14,495 bases of DNA from Leadbetterella sp051649345 (GTDB lineage: Bacteria; Bacteroidota; Bacteroidia; Cytophagales; Spirosomataceae). The notes under the pieces are model-generated. The model saw only the letters and a list, made by a program, of their open reading frames with translations, was not told where the DNA came from and did no database searches. This document shows, in pieces, positions 1-7,094 of this stretch. Position 1 is the stretch's first letter. Each line of letters opens with the position of its first letter. The stretch covers positions 1 through 14,495 of the forward strand of contig JBOFGX010000001.1 of the NCBI GenBank assembly GCA_051649345.1. Direction: 5' to 3'. The position numbers and the translations under genes are program-made.

Positions 1-1150
1 CTCCCCAGCTCCAGTCACTAGCGGCAACATCGCTATAATAGGCCGTTTCTGTAAACGTGCCGTCACCGTTATTTACTTGCAGCGAATTCTGCATAAACTG
101 GTTATAAAAGCCCTTATCTTTCTTGAGCTTGTAGATATAGTGATTATCAAAAGAGGTGGTTGATTTCAAACGTTTTTCGTCTCTTGGTAACATATCTGTT
201 ACAAATATTTCTTGATACCCATCATTGTTAACATCTCCTACATCTGCACCCATGGATGCTAAACTTGTATGCCCAATACGTTCTTCTAATTCTTCTTTAA
301 ACGTTCCATTCTTTTGATTGATATACATATAATCCTTCTCAAAAAAGTCATTGGATATATATAAGTCGGGATAATGATCATTATTGAAATCACTCACGGT
401 TACACCCAATCCAAATCCAATCAAGCTACCGTAAATTCCAGAGGTTTTACTAACGTCTACAAACTTACCGTTTTCGTTACGAAGTAATTTATCACCCCCT
501 CCTTTTAGAAAATCTCTTACTGGCCAGTCTTCGGCTCTTAGATCTCTGTTATTGTCATAATTAAGGGTATTAACTGGTATAAAACTATTGTTGAGAATAT
601 AGCAGTCCAAGTCCCCGTCTTTATCGTAGTCAAAAAATGCGGCGTGTGTAGTATAGCCTTTTTCATCAAGACCAAATTCTTTTGCTTTCTCGGTAAAAGA
701 TAGATCCTTGTTGTTGATAAATAAGGCATTAGACTCCTTGTCCTCCCACTTTTTTATACCCGCGTTACAAATATATATGTCTAGCCAGCCATCTTCGTTA
801 ATATCTACCATGACAACACCTGTATTCCATTTACCCGCTTGTTCTATGCCTGCCTTCTTAGAGATATCTTCAAATTTAAAATTCCCTTTGTTTAAAAACA
901 GTTTGTTGGTGCCCATGTTGGAAGTCATCAAAACATCTTGTAGACCATCATTATTGATGTCTCCAATGGCCACGCCTCCTCCATTGTAAAAATTACGGTA
1001 ATTGAAAATATTGAAATCAGCTGAGTTATCTACTTTGTTTTGAAAAGCTATGCCCGAGTCTTTGACTTCTTGGAAAATGCCTTCCTTTAGCGTCTTTTTG
1101 CAAGACCAAAATCCGAAAATTAGAATGATATACGCTGAATATTTTATCAC
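1..1150 (-). CDS. FG-GAP/VCBS-repeat lipoprotein, SusCD-associated (3' end beyond window)
   Basis: The reading frame is open from 1150 to the left edge, giving 383 codons with no stop. An in-frame TAA at 1168-1170 leaves GTG at 1148-1150 as the only usual start codon. That start gives a compact lipoprotein signal peptide (MIKYSAYIILIFGFWSC) with the lipid-modified cysteine at residue 17. Five calcium-loop motifs of the FG-GAP/VCBS integrin-like beta-propeller are visible: DINNDGLQD (64-72), DINEDGWLD (116-124), DYDKDGDLD (174-182), DFNNDHYPD (254-262) and DVNNDGYQE (306-314). The stretch around RIGHTSLASMGADVGDVNNDG followed by DMLPRDEKRLK is typical of the roughly 1,100-residue Bacteroidota proteins that end in further propeller repeats and an ASPIC/UnbV domain. 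Those parts would lie outside the window. Such proteins often sit beside SusC/SusD pairs, as here. A surface-exposed binding or adhesion role is inferred. The family is clear but the ligand is unknown. Confidence 0.88.
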   Translation of the reverse strand, partial: MIKYSAYIILIFGFWSCKKTLKEGIFQEVKDSGIAFQNKVDNSADFNIFNYRNFYNGGGVAIGDINNDGLQDVLMTSNMGTNKLFLNKGNFKFEDISKKAGIEQAGKWNTGVVMVDINEDGWLDIYICNAGIKKWEDKESNALFINNKDLSFTEKAKEFGLDEKGYTTHAAFFDYDKDGDLDCYILNNSFIPVNTLNYDNNRDLRAEDWPVRDFLKGGGDKLLRNENGKFVDVSKTSGIYGSLIGFGLGVTVSDFNNDHYPDLYISNDFFEKDYMYINQKNGTFKEELEERIGHTSLASMGADVGDVNNDGYQEIFVTDMLPRDEKRLKSTTSFDNHYIYKLKKDKGFYNQFMQNSLQVNNGDGTFTETAYYSDVAASDWSWG

Positions 1151-1245
1151 GAATACGAATTGAAACTTTAAAAAATAAACCTGCTTTACATTGATAAAAA
1201 AACATCCATAATATAGTACTTATTCTTAATTGCCCTTCAGGCGGA

Positions 1246-1271
1246 TCTACTTTTTTTCGAAAAAAAGTAGA
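1246..1271. repeat. Perfect 26-bp palindrome (REP-like hairpin)
   Basis: The sequence reads TCTAC-T7-CG-A7-GTAGA and equals its own reverse complement over 26 bases. On the left it adjoins a small GC-rich element, GCCCTTCAGGCGG (1231-1243), that could fold into a short stem. The element lies between the small lipoprotein gene and the VCBS gene, about 96 bases upstream of the GTG start. It may be a transcription-modulating hairpin or a copy of a dispersed REP-type element. Similar T7/A7 palindromes are, from memory, common between Bacteroidota genes. Copy number cannot be judged from one window. Confidence 0.75.
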
Positions 1272-1303
1272 CAAAAAAACATTCAGTATTTAATGACCCT
1301 CTT

Positions 1304-1337
1304 GAAAAAATAAGGCTCTTATTATTTTAGAACCTTA
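1304..1337 (-). terminator. Rho-independent terminator after the 177-aa lipoprotein gene
   Basis: Read on the minus strand, the stem AAGGTTCT pairs with AGAGCCTT (arms 1329-1336 and 1312-1319, one mismatch), with a 9-base loop. It is followed by ATTTTTTC, a U-tract. It lies about 120 bases past the lipoprotein stop codon and upstream of the VCBS gene, so the VCBS gene probably has its own promoter or depends on read-through. Confidence 0.6.
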
Positions 1338-1456
1338 GTAAATTCATTTTTTCAAACGGGCTAAATCCTGATTATTAGGAATTTTATTTTGTTCATTTGC
1401 CAAAGAAATCCCATATCAATCAAAAGAGAAACATTAAATTATACAAAGGACATATT

Positions 1457-1990
1457 CTATTGTTTGCTCCACTTAGGCTTTTTCCATAAAAACCAACCCT
1501 TGATTGGATACGTGGCATCATTGGTTGAGAACGGAGATTTGACCTTACCGCTTACCTCAGCCCAAAGCCTTTCTTTGTTTACTTCTTTTAGTATTATTTC
1601 TCCTTCATAAAAAACATACCCTTCGCCTTTATCCTGGATTTTTTCATCCATTTTACCAATCAAAAACGAAACATCTCCTATTTGAGAAGCACCTCCAGAA
1701 AAATTGATTTTTAGGGGCAGTTCTTGAGTAAAATTAGGTTTATCAAGGGCAAAAATCACATTGCCCATTTTGCTATTTTTAAAACTCAACTTTAGACCCT
1801 GTTTATCAATAGAACCTCCCACATCAAACGTACTGTTGGTAGTATAGAAGTCTTTTCCATTGATCTCCATAGAAATAAAGGCTTGCTCATTTTTTAGCGT
1901 TTTTTCTACATAATTTATATCATTTGACTGATGTCTACATGAAAAAAAAGCAAGAGAAAAAAGAAAAAAGAATTTTAGCGTTGTATGCAT
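1457..1990 (-). CDS. Small lipoprotein of unknown function in the SusCD locus
   Basis: The protein has 177 residues. It starts with a lipoprotein signal peptide: a hydrophobic phenylalanine-rich core at residues 7-17 and a lipobox FFSC with the acylated cysteine at 18. The mature part (about 160 residues) has alternating hydrophobic and polar residues suggestive of beta structure, and ends in an aromatic, basic tail (PIKGWFLWKKPKWSKQ). I recognise no enzyme motif. It lies between the SusD-like gene and the VCBS lipoprotein on the same strand, but terminator-like hairpins are found on both sides, so it is probably transcribed separately. By position it could be an extra surface glycan- or peptide-binding protein like the accessory lipoproteins of Sus-type loci, but that is inference. 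The start is supported by the signal peptide following directly. Confidence 0.75.
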   Translation of the reverse strand: MHTTLKFFFLFSLAFFSCRHQSNDINYVEKTLKNEQAFISMEINGKDFYTTNSTFDVGGSIDKQGLKLSFKNSKMGNVIFALDKPNFTQELPLKINFSGGASQIGDVSFLIGKMDEKIQDKGEGYVFYEGEIILKEVNKERLWAEVSGKVKSPFSTNDATYPIKGWFLWKKPKWSKQ

Positions 1991-2022
1991 GTTTGGGAAT
2001 AAAATAAAAAGATAATTACAAT

Positions 2023-2064
2023 AAACAAAAAAGGCTGTCTAACATGTGTTAGACAACCTTTTTC
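2023..2064 (-). terminator. Rho-independent terminator of the SusC-SusD operon
   Basis: A perfect 8-bp inverted repeat, GTCTAACA/TGTTAGAC (2037-2044 and 2047-2054), extends through GG/CC and A5/T5 pairs (2028-2034 and 2057-2063) after a two-base mismatch. On the minus strand the stem is followed by TTTTTTGTTT. It lies about 15 bases beyond the SusD stop codon. The T-run on the other side means it could also stop plus-strand transcription. Confidence 0.8.
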
Positions 2065-2078
2065 AAGAAGAATTACTT

Positions 2079-3554
2079 TTAGTTTGCTAAATTGGGATTT
2101 CCAACAATTGCAGATGAAGGAATTGTGAACAATAAAGTACTCGCATCTTTCTTAACAACTCCCGTTCCATCCAAATATTTACCAAAACGAACCTCAACAG
2201 TACGCTTTCCACCTTCCCAGTATAATTCACGTCCAATTTCATCAAACATCGCATTCTCTGTAAGAGCTGTTAAAGGACTTGCTCCACGTATTGTACGAAT
2301 AGAATTTACAGTAGTTAATGCACCTGCTGCATTTCCGCCACGCAACTGAGCTTCTGCTTTCATTAAAACAGCCTCTGAATACCTTGCAAGAATATATTTA
2401 CCTGCTGTTGCTGGGTGATACTTAATTACTCTAATTCCTTTATCCGTTGCTGCTCCTGCTAAAGGAACATCTCTTGTAAATGCTAACGGCTTGTTTGTTC
2501 TAGAATCAATAATGTTTTTACCTTTATCATCAATTTGTTGCCCAATCAAGAAACCATATCCAATACCTGAAAACTCCTTCCCATCCCCTTTAGCTGGAAC
2601 CCCTCTGCGTTTATCTGCCGCATCAAACTTATCATAAAAATCAGCTAAGGTAGTAAAACCATTCCACCCCGATGGATTCTGACCATAATGTAAGGTCATA
2701 AACCATCTGTTTTGAGGAGACCCTTCCAGAGTAACAAAAATAGGCTCAGATTCACTTTTAGTTGTGAAAATATTGAAATAGTCAGGATCTATTTTATACC
2801 CATCCGCTGTAATAGCATCTGCATAAGCTATAGCTTTATCCATATCCTCCTTAGCATGCGTGTAGGGCCCTTCTGGTTTAGCTGCCTTATAAACGGCCTT
2901 ATTCAAATGCATTTTCGCTAACAAAAAGTTTACAAATGCTTTGTTAACCACCCCATTGGTTGCAGAAGGTCCTGCTTTAGCAACGATAGGAAGTGCTTCT
3001 GTCAGATCTTTAACGATAAAGTCAAATGCCTCAGAACGAGATAATACCTTAGGTAGGTCTTTAGGTCCTTGGGTTACCTCTCTAAAAGGAACTTTTCCCC
3101 AATAGTCCATTACGTGCATCATATGGTATGCTCTTAATGCTTGGGCTTGTGCTTTTTGCAAAGGAGAAGGATTGGATGCAATTAAATCCGTAGCATTATA
3201 TACTCTTTGATTCAAAGCATTCCAAGCATTTTTGATCCATGAGTGATTGGCATCCCAAGTATGTTGGTCTAAAGTACGCCAAACCCCATTGTCACCCCAG
3301 TCAACTCCACGTGTAGGTGGTATCATTTCTGCAGAAGTATGTTGTCCTAGCGAATAAATACCCGCTTGATCCGTATATGTATCCAATGCCTTGTAGGCTG
3401 ATACTAGCATTTCATCAGGTTTGCCTGGCTGCCAAGCACCTGACGCACTTCTTACTACTGAATCTTTTTCTTCAACAGTCAAGTCCGTACATGATCCCGC
3501 AAAAAGAACCGTAGAAGCAAGAATTGATTTTAAAAATATGTTATTCGATTTCAT
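2079..3554 (-). CDS. SusD/RagB-family outer-membrane nutrient-binding lipoprotein
   Basis: The protein has 491 residues, a usual length for the family. The signal peptide ends in lipobox FAGSC with the lipidated cysteine at residue 22, so the mature protein is anchored in the outer membrane and faces outward. The N-terminal SusD-like part shows QALRAYHMMHVMDYWGKVPF (137-157 region), where the family has its conserved 'lrAfyyf.l...wG.vP' signature. The C-terminal RagB/SusD part has the TPR-like helix ARYSEAVLMKAEAQLRGG (390-407), then EIGRELYWEGGKRTVEVRFGKY (439-460) and the typical tail IPSSAIVGNPNLAN. SusD proteins form the lid over a SusC-type channel and bind the substrate before import. 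The gene starts 22 bp after the SusC stop codon, so the two are co-transcribed. The substrate class is not evident, because no glycosidase, sulfatase or peptidase gene lies close by. Confidence 0.97.
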   Translation of the reverse strand: MKSNNIFLKSILASTVLFAGSCTDLTVEEKDSVVRSASGAWQPGKPDEMLVSAYKALDTYTDQAGIYSLGQHTSAEMIPPTRGVDWGDNGVWRTLDQHTWDANHSWIKNAWNALNQRVYNATDLIASNPSPLQKAQAQALRAYHMMHVMDYWGKVPFREVTQGPKDLPKVLSRSEAFDFIVKDLTEALPIVAKAGPSATNGVVNKAFVNFLLAKMHLNKAVYKAAKPEGPYTHAKEDMDKAIAYADAITADGYKIDPDYFNIFTTKSESEPIFVTLEGSPQNRWFMTLHYGQNPSGWNGFTTLADFYDKFDAADKRRGVPAKGDGKEFSGIGYGFLIGQQIDDKGKNIIDSRTNKPLAFTRDVPLAGAATDKGIRVIKYHPATAGKYILARYSEAVLMKAEAQLRGGNAAGALTTVNSIRTIRGASPLTALTENAMFDEIGRELYWEGGKRTVEVRFGKYLDGTGVVKKDASTLLFTIPSSAIVGNPNLAN

Positions 3555-3576
3555 TTTTGATCAAAATTTAAAAGTA

Positions 3577-6500
3577 TTAAAACGAGAAGTTTGCACCAAA
3601 TGTCCAAGTTCTAGCACGGGGATACGCAGAATAATCAATACCAAATGATGGAATATCATTTAAAGTTTTATTTGTACTAACTTCTGGATCCTGACCCGTG
3701 TAATTGGTAAAAGTCAACAAGTTTTGACCGGTAACGAAGACGCGAATATTCGAAATATTTTTATTTTTCACTGGAACTCTATATCCCAAATTTAAATTCT
3801 GAAGACGTACAAAGTCTCCTTTTTCTAAGAAACGAGTAGATACATCTGGGGCATTTAGAGGCCCTTCTTTTAAATCCACTACATTACGTGTCACATTTCT
3901 ACCATTAGCTAAGGATCCTTTTGTAAAGAAGGCATTGGCTGTATTAGAGTAGATATAATTCCCAAATACTCCATTAAAGAATATACTAACATCAAAATTA
4001 CCATAACGGAAATTATTCGTTAGACCTCCTGTCATAGTTGGAAGAGGACTTTTACCATCTAAAAACTGTTGAAAATCACCTGCTGGATATAACGTGTTAC
4101 CCTCAGCATCGTATCCACCAAACTCTCTCAAATAATAAGCAAATAGTGGTTGACCTGCTTCAAGCTGTTGAGCAAATGCTCCTGATAATCCTTGTCCATT
4201 GATACCTCCTGTCTGATAGGATCCTTCAAGCGATTTAATTTCGTTTTTATTAAACGCAGTATTTAGTAGTACCTCCCAACCAAACTTCTTTTTATCAACA
4301 GCAGAGTATACGAATGAGAATTCAACCCCTCTATTCTGAATATCTGAATCAAGATTGCTCCAAACAAATGGCTGAGGTGCTGGTTGAACAGACTCGAAAT
4401 AGAATAACAAGTCTTTCGTATGCTTATCATAGAAATCAATACTACCTGTCAATTTATTCTTTAAGATACCAAAATCTATTGCAATATTGGTAGAAGTAGT
4501 AGTTTCCCATTTCAACTCCGGATTATTAAAGGCTACTGCATTTAATCCTCCTCCTGTAACATTAGTACCCGCATTATCAACAGAATAATTACCATATCTC
4601 TCTCTTTGAGAATATCTATTGTGAGGGATTGCCTGATTACCCGTAAGACCATATCCAACACGCAATGCTAAATCAGAAAAGATACTTCTTGGGACAAATT
4701 TTTCTTCTATCAGCTTATATTTAGCTGCAAATGATGGGAAGTATCCATATTTATTATCTCCACCAAAACGAGAAGAACCATCCACACGCAATGTACCTGT
4801 TAGTAGAATTTTAGAATTTTTACCCATTCCTAAATTTACCCTTCCGTAGTAGGATTGTAACTCGTCAAACTCAGATGAGGAATTTGGAGAGATTGAACTA
4901 CCCACGGTATTCTGCCTAGATGAAGCTGTATTGTTTATCATCAAATCCAAATCCGAAGTGTTGAAATTTGCAAGACTAAAATTCTTTGATGAAGAAGAGA
5001 AACTCTGATATGAATAACCTAGCAAACCACTAAAATTAGTATTTCCAAAAGACTTGTCATATGTAAAATAATTTTCCCAAAGATTATTATTTACATCCAC
5101 ATCTCTAAAATAGGCTCTACCTACATTTTGGATACCTGTAACTACTAAATCTCTAGAGTAAGCTGCCTTTCTTTCTGAAAGAGATTTATCAAAGCCCAAA
5201 ACCGTTTTGAATTTAAATCCTTTTACAAACTCATATTCTGCACTAATATTACCCAAAGCTCTAAGCGTATTTGTATTATCTTTTGATAGATTTACAAATG
5301 CTAATGGATTAGGCTCTGTGTTACCGGGTTGATTAAATACCTGTCTTCCATCTACGGTATTATAAATCGGTTGAGTAGGGTTAAACTTTAAAATAGATGC
5401 CAATAAGTCCCCTTCAAATCCTGAATTCTCTGAAATTGGCACACCTTGATCTAAAGTATTAGAAACATTTATACTTGTTAAAATATTAAGCTTATTATTT
5501 ATAAACTTTTTTCCTCCACTGAATCCTCCACTGTATCTTTTGATTGATGAATTTAGAATTATACCCTCTTGGTCTAAGTATCCAAAGGACATTCTGTAGT
5601 TACTTGTCTCATCTCCTCCACCAAAAGATAAATTATGTTGCTGAGTCATACCCGTACGGAATAACTCATCTTGATAATCAACATTGGCTCCTTTATTGGC
5701 AGAAGGATTGGCTCTAGCAAATTCCTCTGCTGAAAGCAAATCATATTTCTGCGTAATCGTACTTGCACCTACCGATACTCCATAATTAAGAGATCCTTTA
5801 CCCTTCCCTTTTTTTGTAGTAATCAATACCACTCCATTAGCTCCTCTAGAACCATATATCGCGGTGGCAGAGGCATCTTTCAAGATATCCATGCTAGCAA
5901 TATCATCTGGATTTAAGAAATTAAGAGGATTACGTGCAGCCTGACGACCAATACCTGAAACATCACCTGCTCCAGAAGTATTATCACCACTCAATGGCAC
6001 ACCATCAATTACGAATAGAGGGTTATTGCCTCCAAACACGGATGACGTACCACGGATACGCACATTGATACCACCACCCGGCTCACCCGATGATTGTGTA
6101 ATCTGTACCCCAGCGACACGTCCTTGCATTAATTGCTCTGGAGAAGTAACAACCCCTTTTTGGAAATCTTTTGCAGCAATAGCATTAACAGCTCCCGTTG
6201 CATCTTTCTTCTTAACTGTACCATATCCCACAACGACAACCTCTTCTAAAAGTTTCTCGTCATCAGACAATGTTACATCAATAGTAGAGCGACTGTTGAC
6301 AGTCACCTCTTGCGTGGTCAACCCAACAAAACTAAAAACTAAGGTTGCAGTAGATGACACTCCATCTAATTTGTAATTACCGTTACCGTCTGTAACTGTT
6401 GCTTTGCTAGCGTTTTTAACTTGTACAGTTACGCCCGGAATACCCATAGCTTCATTGTCCATAACACGTCCAGCGATGGAAATACTTTGAGCAAATGAAA

Positions 6501-6609
6501 ATGAGACAAAAAATAAACTAAAAAGAGACATCAAAGCAATGGATCTACCAAGATGCTTCGACACATGCACCGCATGAGAGCGGTACAAACGGAGGCGTTT
6601 GTTAATCAT
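3577..6609 (-). CDS. SusC/RagA-family TonB-linked outer-membrane transporter
   Basis: The protein has 1,010 residues. After a long basic N-terminal region it has a hydrophobic signal segment (about 24-40) with probable cleavage at SFA|QS. A carboxypeptidase-D regulatory-like beta-sandwich follows (about 43-115, including GRVMDNEAMGIPGVTVQVKN and the DGNGNYKLDG turn). Then come the SusC signature LEEVVVVGYGTVKKKDATGAV (121-141) and the plug domain with NPLFVIDGVPL (196-206) and DILKDASATAIYGSRGANGV (241-260). The rest is the 22-stranded beta-barrel, ending in alternating aromatic strands and a terminal phenylalanine, as barrel proteins do. With its SusD partner directly downstream it would import oligosaccharides or peptides across the outer membrane using TonB-ExbBD energy. 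No anti-sigma-factor-interacting extension and no ECF sigma or hybrid two-component gene is seen nearby, so regulation is not evident. An alternative start at Met27 would give a shorter signal peptide. Confidence 0.97.
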   Translation of the reverse strand: MINKRLRLYRSHAVHVSKHLGRSIALMSLFSLFFVSFSFAQSISIAGRVMDNEAMGIPGVTVQVKNASKATVTDGNGNYKLDGVSSTATLVFSFVGLTTQEVTVNSRSTIDVTLSDDEKLLEEVVVVGYGTVKKKDATGAVNAIAAKDFQKGVVTSPEQLMQGRVAGVQITQSSGEPGGGINVRIRGTSSVFGGNNPLFVIDGVPLSGDNTSGAGDVSGIGRQAARNPLNFLNPDDIASMDILKDASATAIYGSRGANGVVLITTKKGKGKGSLNYGVSVGASTITQKYDLLSAEEFARANPSANKGANVDYQDELFRTGMTQQHNLSFGGGDETSNYRMSFGYLDQEGIILNSSIKRYSGGFSGGKKFINNKLNILTSINVSNTLDQGVPISENSGFEGDLLASILKFNPTQPIYNTVDGRQVFNQPGNTEPNPLAFVNLSKDNTNTLRALGNISAEYEFVKGFKFKTVLGFDKSLSERKAAYSRDLVVTGIQNVGRAYFRDVDVNNNLWENYFTYDKSFGNTNFSGLLGYSYQSFSSSSKNFSLANFNTSDLDLMINNTASSRQNTVGSSISPNSSSEFDELQSYYGRVNLGMGKNSKILLTGTLRVDGSSRFGGDNKYGYFPSFAAKYKLIEEKFVPRSIFSDLALRVGYGLTGNQAIPHNRYSQRERYGNYSVDNAGTNVTGGGLNAVAFNNPELKWETTTSTNIAIDFGILKNKLTGSIDFYDKHTKDLLFYFESVQPAPQPFVWSNLDSDIQNRGVEFSFVYSAVDKKKFGWEVLLNTAFNKNEIKSLEGSYQTGGINGQGLSGAFAQQLEAGQPLFAYYLREFGGYDAEGNTLYPAGDFQQFLDGKSPLPTMTGGLTNNFRYGNFDVSIFFNGVFGNYIYSNTANAFFTKGSLANGRNVTRNVVDLKEGPLNAPDVSTRFLEKGDFVRLQNLNLGYRVPVKNKNISNIRVFVTGQNLLTFTNYTGQDPEVSTNKTLNDIPSFGIDYSAYPRARTWTFGANFSF

Positions 6610-7094
6610 AGGTTTTAAAATTTATAATTGTTAAAATATTTGCTATTATGGCTTTGTTTAATTAAAATTGTTATAATACTACAAACAATTGAACAAAACC
6701 AAGACAACGTTGTAAAGCTACAAAATAATAACTTTAAAGTGCAAAATAATATTGGTAAAATTTTCGAAGTTTTTGAAAATATAGTACCAATTTCTTCAAA
6801 TATGTAAATTTTATTCGTCCCTCTTTTTTTTCTATTTTATTCATATCTATTTGTTATTTAAGTGGTTATATAAATAGGTTCTTACCTGACACTTAGTTTC
6901 AACTTTGAATAGTTCATTTTATGTAAATTCTAATTTTTTTGTTTTTGCAATGATCCCGTTTTCAAAATGAGTTTCAACCTCAGCAATATCTACTAAAATC
7001 TGTTTTTATCCGGCAATGCATGTTAACAATCCCCAGATTTTAGCAATTATATAGTATATTTGAAGCAAATCAATTCGTACTTTTCTGTGTTTGA
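6610..7094. other. AT-rich divergent intergenic region (485 bp)
   Basis: This stretch separates the divergent SusC gene and FAD oxidase gene, so it must hold promoters for both. It is very AT-rich with T-tracts, and I see no credible open frame. CAAAATAAT occurs twice (6721-6729 and 6742-6750), 21 bp apart, or two helical turns. This could be a paired regulator site or weak -7 elements for the SusC operon (TTATTTTG on the minus strand). No riboswitch or RNA gene was recognised. Confidence 0.6.
7055..7062 (+). promoter_or_regulatory. Candidate -7 box of the FAD oxidase-flippase operon
   Basis: TATATTTG matches the Bacteroidota -7 consensus TAnnTTTG exactly and lies 32 bases before the ATG at 7095, giving a short leader. 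A clear TTTG -33 element is not visible at the expected distance (the bases there are ccccag), so this rests on the -7 box alone. Confidence 0.45.

Noticed and set aside
1026..1274. 82-codon minus-strand open frame overlapping the start of the VCBS gene
   Set aside because: It is in a different frame from the clear lipoprotein signal and FG-GAP repeats, and its first codons come from the T7/A7 palindrome.
1991..2022. Promoter of the 177-aa lipoprotein gene
   Set aside because: A TTTG and a TATCTTTT-like element are present on the minus strand, but they are only about 11 bp apart, too close for the Bacteroidota consensus.
6026..6376. 116-codon plus-strand open frame within the SusC gene
   Set aside because: It is antisense to the strongly conserved plug domain of SusC, with no domain of its own.
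6721..6770. SusC promoter with full -33/-7 elements
   Set aside because: The best -7 candidates (TTATTTTG on the minus strand) miss the consensus at one base and no TTTG lies at the right distance, so a promoter was not called.
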